Of a stretch of 64,000 bases of DNA, positions 26,887 through 36,180 are shown one piece after another; the first letter of the stretch is position 1, and every line of letters starts with the position of its first letter. The notes beneath the pieces are model-generated. The model had not been told where the DNA came from. It saw only the letters and a list, made by a program, of their open reading frames with translations, and searched no databases. Source of the stretch: NVTR01 sp036479015 (GTDB taxonomy: Bacteria > Pseudomonadota > Alphaproteobacteria > Rhodobacterales > Rhodobacteraceae); the NCBI GenBank assembly GCA_036479015.1, contig JAZGFB010000011.1:1-64000 (forward strand). The letters run 5' to 3'. The translations under genes were made by a program, and so were the position numbers.

Positions 26887-27926
26887 CGCCGTAACAGCAC
26901 CTTCCACCCCACCAGCCACAAAAATAGCCCCAGCCCAAGCGGCACCATCGCCACAAAGGCAATCGCAATAATGCCGTCAGGTATGCCAATTCCGGCACTG
27001 CGCGAAAATATCCCAAGCAACCCCATCACAAACACCGCCAGCAACCAATACAGTGGCATTTTGGCCGGATCTTTTATGTCCTGCGAAACCTGCACCGCTT
27101 GCCCCGCTGGCCCGGCCCGCCACAGCAAAAATGCCAATACCGGATAAAACGCCAATGTCACAAGCTGAACAGAGACCGGTGGCAGCATCTCTGGCTGAAG
27201 CTTAAAATACGGCACCGCATATATCGCCATCAACAAAATCACGGCCACAGCAAATCCAACCCGCGAAAGCGTCGCCCGCGCCACCGCATCAGGCCCCGAC
27301 CCAATTGTCACGCCCTGTCGCCTTAGGACGACATAGCCAAGCCAGATAACACCCAAATACGGCACCCAGGTCTGTAAATACTCGACAAGATCGGGGTTAT
27401 TATGCCCGGTGATTATCCCCAAAATGAACAGCAATCCAACCCGCCTTAACAGCGCTGCCCACGTGGTTCCAAACACCCAGTTGGGCACCGGGAAATGTTG
27501 CCCAAATGCCGAAAAAAGCCGCGACACGACGGCCAGCGGCAACAGAAAAGAAATCACCGCATGGTAAAACAACACCAACCCAAGGGTTTCATGGATGCCA
27601 AACCATTGACCAAACCCGCCAAAAGAAAACCCATCGCTCCCCGGATAGCCGCTCCAAACCACTTTGGTGATCCAGGCTTCATAAAGCCCAAACAAAACCC
27701 CGAACAGAAACAGCGCCGGCCATGACGTGCGCCCGGTTTTTATTGCCACATGACACAGTAACAAAAAATGCACCGAATATAGCGGGATCGACAAAACATA
27801 GGTTCCCGGATTGCTCAGCCATAAGCGCCCGGTTCCGGCAATGATCTCTGGCAGGCCAAAGGCGATCAGCGCCACCCATATCAGGAAAACCAATCGCAAT
27901 ATCGGGCGCCGTGCGCTTTTATTCAT
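26883..27926 (-). CDS. Multi-spanning membrane protein of unknown function
   Basis: A 347-residue, strongly hydrophobic protein with about nine to ten predicted membrane segments and few charged residues. No transporter or enzyme motif was recognised. A conserved-looking loop with WSGYPGSDGFSFGGFGQWFGIHETLG lies between helices. It is on the opposite strand between pyrB and the dihydroorotase gene, and its stop overlaps that of pyrB by 4 bases. Its presence inside an otherwise standard pyrB-pyrC-plsY order suggests an insertion in this lineage. Confidence 0.7.
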   Translation of the reverse strand: MNKSARRPILRLVFLIWVALIAFGLPEIIAGTGRLWLSNPGTYVLSIPLYSVHFLLLCHVAIKTGRTSWPALFLFGVLFGLYEAWITKVVWSGYPGSDGFSFGGFGQWFGIHETLGLVLFYHAVISFLLPLAVVSRLFSAFGQHFPVPNWVFGTTWAALLRRVGLLFILGIITGHNNPDLVEYLQTWVPYLGVIWLGYVVLRRQGVTIGSGPDAVARATLSRVGFAVAVILLMAIYAVPYFKLQPEMLPPVSVQLVTLAFYPVLAFLLWRAGPAGQAVQVSQDIKDPAKMPLYWLLAVFVMGLLGIFSRSAGIGIPDGIIAIAFVAMVPLGLGLFLWLVGWKVLLRR

Positions 27927-28066
27927 TTCTGTTTTTCCCTTTGCAAACAACGTTTAGCCTGAAACTGGCTTACAGCTATGTAGGACCTAATCTTGACAAA
28001 TTAATGTTTGGAATGAAAAAGGGCGCACCGGGCCTGTTCATATGAACCTTCAAAGATTGCGCCACC

Positions 28067-29347
28067 ATGACCACACTCTTCACCAACGCCCGCCTGATCG
28101 ACCCCGAGGCACAAACCGAAATCCTAGGCGCGTTGCTGGTCAAAGATGGCAAAATCGCCGAAATCTATGACGATCCGGGCGCATATGGCAATCATATGGA
28201 ATTCATATGCGATGCGCAGGGTAAATGCCTGGCCCCCGGCATCGTTGATATCGGCGTCAAAGTCAGCGAACCGGGCGAACGCCATAAGGAAAGTTTCCGC
28301 TCGGCAGGCCGCGCCGCCGCCGCCGGTGGCGTTACCACGATGGTCACCCGCCCCGACACCCTGCCCGCCATCGACACCCCCGAGGTGCTTGAATTCGTCA
28401 CCCGCCGCGCCAATGAAGACGCGCCAGTAAACGTGCGCCCCATGTCCGCGCTTACCCGGGGGCGACAGGGCCGTGAAATGGTCGAAATCGGCTTTATGCA
28501 AGACGCCGGAGCCATCGCCTTTACCGACTGTGACAACGTCATTGCCGACACCAAAATCGCCGCCCGCTGCATGACCTATGCGCGCGCGCTTGGGGTGCTG
28601 GTCATTGGCCACCCCCAGGACCCCAGCCTGTCAACAGGCGGGGCTGCCACGTCGGGCAAATTCGCGTCCCTGCTTGGCCTGCCATCGGTGTCGCCCATGG
28701 CCGAACGCATGGGGTTAGACCGCGATCTGGCGCTGGTTGAAATGACAGGCGTGCGCTATCACGCCGACCAGATCACCAGCGCGCGCAGCTTGCCACCACT
28801 GACGCGCGCCAAGGAAAACGGCCTGGACATCACGGCCGGGATCAGCATTCACCACCTGACATTGAACGAGCTGGACGTCGGCGACTTTCGCACTTTTTTC
28901 AAGGTAAAACCGCCCCTTAGGTCGGAAGATGACCGCCTCGCCATGGTTCAGGCCGTGGCAGACGGCACCATTGATATCATCAGCTCAATGCACACGCCCC
29001 AGGACGAAGAAAGCAAACGCCTGCCCTTTGAAGAAGCCGCATCGGGCGCCGTCGCCATGGAAACCCTGCTGCCCGCCGCCCTGCGCCTGTACCACGCGGG
29101 CGCGCTGACACTGCCGCAGCTTTTTCGCGCCATGTCGCTGAACCCATCCAAACGTCTGGGCCTGGACAGTGGCCGCCTTACGGTTGGCGCCCCGGCTGAT
29201 CTGGTGCTGTTTGATGCCGATGCGCCAATGGTGCTTGATCGCTTCAAGTTGCGCTCAAAATCAAAGAACACACCGTTTGACGGGGCAAGAATGCAAGGTA
29301 GGGTACTGGGCACCTGGGTTGCGGGAAAATCAGTTTTTGGAGGCTAG
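28067..29347 (+). CDS. Dihydroorotase-like protein lacking the metal-binding motif (PyrX/PyrC')
   Basis: A 426-residue amidohydrolase-fold protein. It is a homologue of dihydroorotase: SEPGERHKESFRSAGRAAAAGGVTTMV, IHHLTLNELDV and the C-terminal TVGAPADLVLFD segment. But the DxHxH zinc motif is replaced by DIGVK (residues 61-65), and the DHAPH catalytic region reads SSMHTP near 307-312. Comparable proteins in Pseudomonas (PyrX) are inactive but needed for ATCase assembly; I infer the same here. An active dihydroorotase must lie outside the window. plsY follows by 3 bases. Confidence 0.85.
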   Translation: MTTLFTNARLIDPEAQTEILGALLVKDGKIAEIYDDPGAYGNHMEFICDAQGKCLAPGIVDIGVKVSEPGERHKESFRSAGRAAAAGGVTTMVTRPDTLPAIDTPEVLEFVTRRANEDAPVNVRPMSALTRGRQGREMVEIGFMQDAGAIAFTDCDNVIADTKIAARCMTYARALGVLVIGHPQDPSLSTGGAATSGKFASLLGLPSVSPMAERMGLDRDLALVEMTGVRYHADQITSARSLPPLTRAKENGLDITAGISIHHLTLNELDVGDFRTFFKVKPPLRSEDDRLAMVQAVADGTIDIISSMHTPQDEESKRLPFEEAASGAVAMETLLPAALRLYHAGALTLPQLFRAMSLNPSKRLGLDSGRLTVGAPADLVLFDADAPMVLDRFKLRSKSKNTPFDGARMQGRVLGTWVAGKSVFGG

Positions 29348-29350
29348 ACT

Positions 29351-29929
29351 ATGACCTATCTAATCGTCGCGTTACTGGCATATCTATTGGGGTCAATTCC
29401 GTTTGGCCTGGTCATGGCACGCCTGTTCGGGCTGGGCGATCTGCGCAAGGTCGGGTCTGGTAATATCGGCGCGACCAATGTTTTGCGCACCGGCAATAAA
29501 CCGGCCGCCTTTCTAACCCTGGTGCTGGACGCTGGCAAAGGCGCTGCCGCTGTGCTGATCGCGCGCCAGTTTGGCGGCGAAGACATCGCCGGGCTGGCAG
29601 GCCTGTTCGCGCTGCTGGGCCACCTCTACCCGATCTTCTTACGCTTTAAGGGCGGCAAAGGCATGGCCACGTTCCTGGGCACATTGCTGGCACTGGCATT
29701 CCCCGTCGGGCTGGCCGCATGCGCCACCTGGTTGGCCACGGCACTGGCATTCCGATTCTCGTCGCTTTCCGCATTGGTAACCGCCGCCGCATCACCGGTT
29801 TACGCCTATTTTCTATACCACAAACACGGCGCGATACTGGTGCTGCTAATGACGGCACTGGTGATCTACAAACACAGCGCCAACATTAAACGCTTGTTCA
29901 ATGGCACCGAACCAAAAATCGGTAAGTAA
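29351..29929 (+). CDS. plsY: Acyl-phosphate:glycerol-3-phosphate acyltransferase
   Basis: A 192-residue inner-membrane enzyme that acylates glycerol-3-phosphate with acyl-phosphate, the first step of phospholipid synthesis. It begins LIVALLAYLLGSIPFGLVMAR. The catalytic motif GSGNIGATNVLR is near residues 37-48, a second motif FKGGKGMAT is near 99-107, and several hydrophobic helices follow. The start is 3 bases after the stop of the dihydroorotase-like gene, so the pair shares a transcript. DUF805 follows by 21 bases. Confidence 0.95.
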   Translation: MTYLIVALLAYLLGSIPFGLVMARLFGLGDLRKVGSGNIGATNVLRTGNKPAAFLTLVLDAGKGAAAVLIARQFGGEDIAGLAGLFALLGHLYPIFLRFKGGKGMATFLGTLLALAFPVGLAACATWLATALAFRFSSLSALVTAAASPVYAYFLYHKHGAILVLLMTALVIYKHSANIKRLFNGTEPKIGK

Positions 29930-29950
29930 TTATAAATAAAGGAATTTTTT

Positions 29951-30394
29951 ATGACTTTTATAGATGCTGTCAAAACTTGCTTTTCTAAATACGTAATATT
30001 TACCGATCGCGCCAGCCGATCAGAATTCTGGTGGTTCTACCTGTTCGTATTCGTGGGCTGCTTTATCCCTGTATTCGGAAAGATCTTTTTTCTGGTGATT
30101 TTCATTCCAACAATCGCCGTCACGAACCGTCGCCTGCATGATGTCGACCGCTCTGGCTGGTGGCAAGTTGCCCCGTTGAGCACGGTATTTTTAACCATCT
30201 TTCTATTCGTATTTGAGGCTAATATCCTTGCGACAGCCGCAGGCCTTGCGGCACTGGTTTGCACAATTTTGTTGATTGTCTGGTTGATCAGGCAGGGCAC
30301 ATCCGGGCCGAACCGCTTTGGCTCCGACCCGCTTGATGGCCAAAACACAGCCGCGAAAAACTATTCCCCCAGCTCTATCCCAAAGGTCAAATAA
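29951..30394 (+). CDS. DUF805 membrane protein
   Basis: A 147-residue protein of the DUF805 (YhaH) family: the head has FTDRASRSEFWWFYLFVFVG, then TNRRLHDVDRSGWWQV and a tail with GTSGPNRFGSDPL. It has three or four membrane helices. The function is unknown. An AAAGGAATT site precedes the ATG by about six bases. It follows plsY and ends 2 bases from the convergent gshA stop. Confidence 0.9.
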   Translation: MTFIDAVKTCFSKYVIFTDRASRSEFWWFYLFVFVGCFIPVFGKIFFLVIFIPTIAVTNRRLHDVDRSGWWQVAPLSTVFLTIFLFVFEANILATAAGLAALVCTILLIVWLIRQGTSGPNRFGSDPLDGQNTAAKNYSPSSIPKVK

Positions 30395-30396
30395 CC

Positions 30397-31767
30397 CTAA
30401 TAGCTGTAATCCTCGTAAACCCGGCTCAGGTCACCGTCCCAATCGCCATGGAAACGGCCCAGCAACTCGTCAGCCGGAACTTTACCGCTTTGAATGCTTT
30501 CCTGCAGCGCGTTCAGGAAATGGCTTTCATCCGGGATCAACCCACCAGCACCGGGCATAGCGCGGGCTTTCAAACCTGCCTCGGCAATATTCACAACCTC
30601 ACGTGCCAGATCATGCATTTTTATGCCGTTCACCTGCGCCTGCAACCCGTCAACCGATGCCGCAACCCGCAATGCTTCGCGGGTTTCAGCGTCCCAGCCC
30701 TTGGCCAGATCCCAGGCCGCATCCAACGCGCCCTGATCATACATCAGCCCAACCCACAGGGCGGGCAACGCGCATAACCGGCGCCACGGGCCGCCATCAG
30801 CGCCGCGCATTTCGATAAATTGCTTCAGACGCGCTTCGGGGAAACAGGTGGTCAGATGATCCGCCCAATCAGACATGGTTGGGGTTTCCCCCGGCAGGGC
30901 GGGCAATTTGCCAGCCAGAAAATCACGAAAAGACTGGCCCAGCGCATCAATGTATTTGCCATCGCGATAGACAAAATACATCGGCACATCCAGCATGTAG
31001 TCAACCCATGCCTCAAACCCGAAACCATCTTTGAAAACAAAGGGCAACATCCCTGTGCGGGCTGGGTCCAGATCACGCCAGATGCGCGACCGCCAGGATT
31101 TATGGCCGTTCACCTTGCCTTCAAAAAACGGCGAATTGGCAAACAGCGCTGTGGCCACCGGCTGCAATGCAATGGCCACGCGCATCTTTTGCACCATGTC
31201 AGCCTCGGACCCGAAATCCAGGTTAACCTGCACTGTGCAGGTCCGGTACATCATCTGGGTGCCGTGGCTGCCAACCTTGTCCATGTAACTGGTCATCAGT
31301 TTGTAACGCCCCTTGGGCATCATGTCCATTTGATCATGGGTCCAGATCGGTGCCGCGCCCAGCCCGATGAATTTCACACCAACCTTATCGGCCACAGACT
31401 GCACATCCTTTAGGTGGTCATTCACCTCGTCACAGGTTTCATGGATGCTGGCCAGCGGCGCGCCTGACAGTTCCAACTGCCCGCCCGGTTCCAGGCTGAC
31501 ATTCGCGCCGTTCTTTTCCAGCCCGATAATATTGTCGCCCTCAAGCACCGGGGCCCAGCCGAACCCATCGCGCAGACCTTGCAAGATCGCCTTGACCGAC
31601 CGCTCACCTTCATATGGCAGCGGCTTTAGGGTGTCTTTGCAATAGCCAAATTTTTCATGCTCTGTGCCAATACGCCAGTCTGCCTTGGGCTTGCAGCCCT
31701 GCTCCAGATGCGCGGCGAGTTCGCCAATATGTTCAATTGGGCCACCGCCCGACTGTGGAATAGACAT
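30397..31767 (-). CDS. gshA: Glutamate-cysteine ligase (plant/alphaproteobacterial type)
   Basis: A 456-residue enzyme that makes gamma-glutamylcysteine, the first step of glutathione synthesis. It belongs to the GCS2 subclass found in plants and alphaproteobacteria: IGTEHEKFGYCKDTL near the N-terminus, GGQLELSGAPLASIHETCDEV near 93-113, and TCTVQVNLDFGSEADMV near 181-197. A DMMPKGRYKLM stretch also fits. The gene is on the reverse strand, convergent with DUF805, and followed by a gene of unknown function. Confidence 0.93.
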   Translation of the reverse strand: MSIPQSGGGPIEHIGELAAHLEQGCKPKADWRIGTEHEKFGYCKDTLKPLPYEGERSVKAILQGLRDGFGWAPVLEGDNIIGLEKNGANVSLEPGGQLELSGAPLASIHETCDEVNDHLKDVQSVADKVGVKFIGLGAAPIWTHDQMDMMPKGRYKLMTSYMDKVGSHGTQMMYRTCTVQVNLDFGSEADMVQKMRVAIALQPVATALFANSPFFEGKVNGHKSWRSRIWRDLDPARTGMLPFVFKDGFGFEAWVDYMLDVPMYFVYRDGKYIDALGQSFRDFLAGKLPALPGETPTMSDWADHLTTCFPEARLKQFIEMRGADGGPWRRLCALPALWVGLMYDQGALDAAWDLAKGWDAETREALRVAASVDGLQAQVNGIKMHDLAREVVNIAEAGLKARAMPGAGGLIPDESHFLNALQESIQSGKVPADELLGRFHGDWDGDLSRVYEDYSY

Positions 31768-31830
31768 GGGGCTGCTCCGACCTTGTTTACCAGAAACTTC
31801 GATCAGAAGTGATGCGGTTTTACCTTGAAG

Positions 31831-32346
31831 TCAATGCACGATGGCCGGGTTGGCACGCCAAATTTCAACCACCTGGGCTCGGGTGTTTTCAAGTGCCGCC
31901 AGCATTTCACCGGTATGCATACCGTCCAGGCTGGAAAACACATCAAATAATGCGTCCGCTCCCTCGGCGTCGGTTGGTATCCGCAACTGAACCGCGCCCT
32001 GTTCGCGCAACACCCATTGCGAAGCCGGTTCAGATGCTTGATCAAGCACGACGCTGGCAAGGTCTGCAATGACAACTGAACCGCCCTCATGCGGGCCATA
32101 ATATGTCACCTGCCCTTCGTCGACCAGCACCATACCAGAGCCACCCGCACCACTGCGAAACCTGCCCCTTTGGATGCCCGCAAAAACCAGTAACGCCCCG
32201 GCAATTGCCAAGGACGTCCCAAGAATTGACAGCGCCCCGATATTGCCAAGCGCCAGGTAAAGCCCCACCAATGATACAGCCACACCGATAATTGCATCGC
32301 GAAATCGCGATATTGCTTCCAATACTTCCGGCCGAATAAATGCCAT
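31831..32346 (-). CDS. Conserved membrane-associated protein of unknown function
   Basis: A 171-residue protein. Two close hydrophobic helices near residues 18-55 are followed by a beta-rich domain with GMVLVDEGQVTYYGPHEGGSVVIADLASVVLD, which looks like a PH-like or similar small beta fold. I cannot name the family. A GGGA site four bases before the ATG at 32346 supports the start. It sits between gshA and rsmE on the same strand, about 160 bases from rsmE, where I see no clear terminator. Confidence 0.65.
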   Translation of the reverse strand: MAFIRPEVLEAISRFRDAIIGVAVSLVGLYLALGNIGALSILGTSLAIAGALLVFAGIQRGRFRSGAGGSGMVLVDEGQVTYYGPHEGGSVVIADLASVVLDQASEPASQWVLREQGAVQLRIPTDAEGADALFDVFSSLDGMHTGEMLAALENTRAQVVEIWRANPAIVH

Positions 32347-32503
32347 TTTTTCCCGTATTTGCAACCACCCCGCCCATTCGGGATTTCATTCAGAGTTAGA
32401 ACAGAAAATGACCGATTTGTGTCATTTTTTTAGGCTTTTCCCGGCGGGGCTGGAAACAATCTCAAATCGGCGGAACATAGCCCAGCCTTAGGCCAGACCA
32501 CGC

Positions 32504-33226
32504 TTACCAGTCGCCCAAACTGCTTTGCCAAATTGTAAGCGCAGCAACCGCAGCGGTATCTGCCCGCAATATTCGCGGGCCAAGGCTGACAGAAACTGAT
32601 TGTTCCATTTGACGCAGCAATTCTCTTTCAGGGCTTGAAAACCCGCCTTCCGGACCGATCAAAATGGCCCATGGCCCTGGGGTGGCGCTTTGCAATTTTT
32701 CTTTTGCGCCTACTAAATCCTCATCACAAAACATCAAACGTCGCTCTTGCGGCCAATTTTGGATGGTGGCGCGTAACGTCTGTATATTGGCAACCTCAGG
32801 CACATATGTACCGCCACATTGTTCTGCCGCTTCAATGGCGTGGGCCTGTAGCTTATCACGGCGAATTCTGGCGTTGTTGGTGTATTCAGTCTGAACCGGA
32901 ACTATTTTAGATGCCCCCATCTCGGTTGCTTTTTCAACAATGAAATCAGTACGGGCTTTTTTGATCGGCGCGAACAGGAACCATAGATCAGGCGGGCGAA
33001 CGATAGGTCTGGTTTTCGCCACGCAGACAAGCACACCATTTTGCCGGGACGCGACGGTAACCTCTGCCGAAAATTCACCATCGCGGCCGTTGAAAAGCAA
33101 CACCCCATCACCAACAGCCCGCCGCATCACCGAAAACAAATAGTTCCCCTGATCTTTGTTCAAAGGAACCGATTGCCCCTGACTGAGCGGATGATCTACA
33201 TAGAGACGGATTTTTGACAGTTTCAT
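32504..33226 (-). CDS. rsmE: 16S rRNA (uracil1498-N3)-methyltransferase
   Basis: A 240-residue SPOUT-class enzyme that methylates U1498 of 16S rRNA. It has a PUA-like N-terminus (KIRLYVDHPLSQGQSVPL) and the SPOUT C-terminus with LIGPEGGFSSPERELL near residues 188-203, the knot with the SAM site, followed by LGPRILRADTAAVAALTIWQ. Its start codon is 12 bases from the start codon of divergent ubiA, so both promoters must lie within or very near the neighbouring coding sequence. Confidence 0.94.
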   Translation of the reverse strand: MKLSKIRLYVDHPLSQGQSVPLNKDQGNYLFSVMRRAVGDGVLLFNGRDGEFSAEVTVASRQNGVLVCVAKTRPIVRPPDLWFLFAPIKKARTDFIVEKATEMGASKIVPVQTEYTNNARIRRDKLQAHAIEAAEQCGGTYVPEVANIQTLRATIQNWPQERRLMFCDEDLVGAKEKLQSATPGPWAILIGPEGGFSSPERELLRQMEQSVSVSLGPRILRADTAAVAALTIWQSSLGDW

Positions 33227-33238
33227 GGTGGCAATCCT

Positions 33239-34207
33239 ATGTCCGACAGACCCAAGACACCAGTGCCAGCAGACAGCGTATCAGACGCCGTCGGTGGGAA
33301 CTGGGTCGACAAATTTGCACCCCGATGGTCGCGGCCCTATCTGCGCCTGTCGCGCGCGGACCGTCCCATAGGAACTTGGTTGCTGCTATTGCCCTGTTGG
33401 TGGGGCACATTGCTTGCCGCGTCCTGGCAGGGGCATTTTGGTGCCAGCGAACTATGGATCATGTTCGTCTGCGCCCTGGGCGCCTGGCTGATGCGCGGTG
33501 CCGGGTGCACCTGGAACGACATTACCGACCAGAAAATTGATGCGCTGGTTGCAAGAACCCGATCCCGGCCACTCCCCGCCGGGCAGGTTGGCAACAGGGG
33601 CGCAATCCTATGGTTGATACTACAGCTTGGCCTGGCATTGGGCCTACTTTTAACGCTAAATATGGCCGCCGTTTTGCTGGGCGTGGCATCGCTGGCGCTT
33701 GTGGTGATCTACCCGTTTGCCAAGCGTTTCACCTGGTGGCCGCAACTGTTTCTTGGCCTTGCGTTCAACTGGGGTGCCTTGCTGGCATGGACGGCGGTAA
33801 CCGGTGGCCTGCACTGGGCGGCGGTCTCGCTGTATTGCGCAGGTATATTCTGGACATTGTTTTACGACACGATCTATGCCCACCAAGACACCGACGACGA
33901 CGCCTTGATCGGGGTGAAATCCACCGCACGCCTGTTTGGTGACGCAACCCAAACATGGTTACGCGGGTTCCTGATCGCATCAGTTTCATTGATGTCGGTG
34001 GCGGTGGTTCTGGCCAATTCCAACGATCAGAATATTCTGGCGCTGGTCGTTGCGATCGGCGGGCCCTGGGCCTTTGGCTGGCACCTGTCCTGGCAAAACC
34101 GCAGCCTGGACATTAACAACCCTACAAAATGTATGGCGCTGTTTCGCAGCAACAGTAACGCGGGGCTCATTCCCGCAGTATTTTTTGCCGTAAGCCTATT
34201 CCTATGA
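33239..34207 (+). CDS. ubiA: 4-hydroxybenzoate polyprenyltransferase
   Basis: A 322-residue membrane enzyme that attaches the polyprenyl tail to 4-hydroxybenzoate in ubiquinone synthesis. The first Asp motif is in TWNDITDQKIDALVART (NDxxD) near residues 95-111, the second in YDTIYAHQDTDDDAL near 210-224, with about eight hydrophobic helices. Together with the polyprenyl synthase at 6.3 kb it covers two steps of the quinone route. Confidence 0.95.
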   Translation: MSDRPKTPVPADSVSDAVGGNWVDKFAPRWSRPYLRLSRADRPIGTWLLLLPCWWGTLLAASWQGHFGASELWIMFVCALGAWLMRGAGCTWNDITDQKIDALVARTRSRPLPAGQVGNRGAILWLILQLGLALGLLLTLNMAAVLLGVASLALVVIYPFAKRFTWWPQLFLGLAFNWGALLAWTAVTGGLHWAAVSLYCAGIFWTLFYDTIYAHQDTDDDALIGVKSTARLFGDATQTWLRGFLIASVSLMSVAVVLANSNDQNILALVVAIGGPWAFGWHLSWQNRSLDINNPTKCMALFRSNSNAGLIPAVFFAVSLFL

Positions 34208-34275
34208 TTGCAACCACAACGCGTATTGCCTAAGAAAGACCACATGAAAATTGATTTTAGTTCACGGGGATGTCG

Positions 34276-36180
34276 ATGAATCTCACTCGACACATGCCCG
34301 CGTTCATTGCGTTGGTTCTTGGAATAATATTTGCCCTGCTGGGTGCCATGTTCGCAGCAAATGCGGTTGAATCCAAATCCCACGCTGACGTTTCACGGGT
34401 GCTTGAATTAAACGGTCACACCTGGCCAGAGGTGACGGTTGACGGGCTTCAGGTTGTCCTAAGCGGCACCGCCCCGGATGAAGCCGGACGGTTTCGCGCG
34501 CTTAAAGCGGCCGGTGCGGTCATTGACGCAACACGCCTGATTGATGGCATGAGCGTGGCCGAAAGATCCGGAATTGAACCGCCAAGATTTACAGTGGAAA
34601 TTCTGCGCAATGATGACGGCATTTCGCTGATAGGCTTGATCCCCGAAAGCACTGGCCGTGACGCTTTCATAAACTCTGTTCGCAAAATATCCAAAGGCGC
34701 GCAGGTGGTTGACCTGCTGGACACCGCAGATTTCCCCAAGCCCGACGGCTGGGCCACGGCCCTTGCCTATGGCATTTCAGCCCTGGCAGACCTGCCAAGA
34801 TCGAAAATATCCATCGGCCCCAACAGCGTTCTCATCAAAGCCATCAGTGACAGTGCCCAAGAAAAGCGCCGCCTTGAAACCAAGCTGTTGCGCCGGGCGC
34901 CGGCCGGGTTAATGCTGGTCCTTGACGTCACCGCGCCGCGCCCGGTTATTTCACCCTACACGCTTCGTTTCATCATTGATGATGATGGCCCCAGATTTGA
35001 TGCCTGTTCAACATTTACACCAGAAGGGCGTGACAAAATAATCGCCGCCGCACAGGCCGCTGGTTTACACGGTTCGGCCAGCTGCACCTTGGGGTTGGGC
35101 ATACCCAGCCCAACCTGGGATGACGCGGTAATCCTTGCGATTGGAAAATTGCAGGAACTTGGCGGCGGCTCTGTCACCTTTAGCAATGTCGATGTCACGC
35201 TGGTAGCTGTCGAAACAACGCCACAATCAAAATTTGATGACATCACAGCCACGCTGAAATCCAGCCTGCCAGACGCGTTTTCACTGCACGCCATTTTGCC
35301 CAAGCCGGTTGTAATTGATGGCACCGATAAGGGCGAAGGCCCGCCTGAATTTATTGCCACCCGCTCTCCCGAAGGCGACGTGCGCCTGCGCGGTCGCATT
35401 CCCGATGACAGAACCCGGGTGGCTGTTGAAAGTTTCGCGTTTTCGCTTTTTGGCAGCGATGTGGTGACAGCATCAATGCGGATCGACCCTGATCTTCCCA
35501 CCGGCTGGTCAACCCGCATTCTGGCATCACTGGAAGCATTGGGACAGCTGAACAGTGGCGTGATCGTCACCCAACCCGACGTTGTCGACATCCGCGGCCT
35601 AACGGGAAACCCCGATGCAAAGGCCGAGGTGGCGCGCATATTATCAGAAAAGCTTGGCGCCTCAGAAAATTACCGCATTGCCATAACCTATCAGGAACAA
35701 CTTGATGAATTGGCCAATATTCCGACACCTCAGGAATGTGTGGATCAGATCAATAATGTTCTGTCTGTGCAAAAAATAGTCTTCACCCCCAGCTCGGCCG
35801 ACATAGATCAGGTCGCGCGTGTCTCAATCGACAATATCGCAGAAATTATGAAAACCTGCCTTGATGTGGAAATGGAAATAGGGGGCCATACCGACAGTCA
35901 GGGCCGCGAAACCATGAATTTGGCCCTAAGCCAATCCAGGGCCAGCTCAGTGGTGAACGCCCTGTTGGCCCGTAGGATATTGACCTCAAACCTTACCGCA
36001 AAGGGCTATGGTGAAACATTACCCATTGCTGACAATAAAACCGAGGTCGGCCGAGAAGCCAATCGGCGGATCGAATTTCGCCTTATTATTCTAGACGCGG
36101 CGGCACCCGAAGAAACAACACCCGCCCCAGACAGCGCAGAAATTGAAACCCAACAAGAGAGTGCCGATGAACAGAACTGA
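34276..36180 (+). CDS. OmpA-like envelope protein with repeated N-terminal domains
   Basis: A 634-residue protein with an N-terminal membrane helix or signal (PAFIALVLGIIFALLGAMFAANAV). A long periplasmic part of repeated BON-like modules follows (for example VDGLQVVLSGTAPDEAGRF and PEGDVRLRGRIPDDRTRVAV). The C-terminal OmpA/MotB domain (about 505-610) has IGGHTDSQGRETMNLALSQSRA and NRRIEFRL and should bind peptidoglycan. I chose the ATG at 34276: a GGGG tract lies six bases before it. The next gene begins inside its last codons. Confidence 0.88.
   Translation: MNLTRHMPAFIALVLGIIFALLGAMFAANAVESKSHADVSRVLELNGHTWPEVTVDGLQVVLSGTAPDEAGRFRALKAAGAVIDATRLIDGMSVAERSGIEPPRFTVEILRNDDGISLIGLIPESTGRDAFINSVRKISKGAQVVDLLDTADFPKPDGWATALAYGISALADLPRSKISIGPNSVLIKAISDSAQEKRRLETKLLRRAPAGLMLVLDVTAPRPVISPYTLRFIIDDDGPRFDACSTFTPEGRDKIIAAAQAAGLHGSASCTLGLGIPSPTWDDAVILAIGKLQELGGGSVTFSNVDVTLVAVETTPQSKFDDITATLKSSLPDAFSLHAILPKPVVIDGTDKGEGPPEFIATRSPEGDVRLRGRIPDDRTRVAVESFAFSLFGSDVVTASMRIDPDLPTGWSTRILASLEALGQLNSGVIVTQPDVVDIRGLTGNPDAKAEVARILSEKLGASENYRIAITYQEQLDELANIPTPQECVDQINNVLSVQKIVFTPSSADIDQVARVSIDNIAEIMKTCLDVEMEIGGHTDSQGRETMNLALSQSRASSVVNALLARRILTSNLTAKGYGETLPIADNKTEVGREANRRIEFRLIILDAAAPEETTPAPDSAEIETQQESADEQN

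Noticed and set aside
27993..28035. A ttgaca before the dihydroorotase-like gene considered as a promoter
   Set aside because: The -35 box is perfect but no -10 box of acceptable quality lies at the right distance; mentioned only as supporting context.
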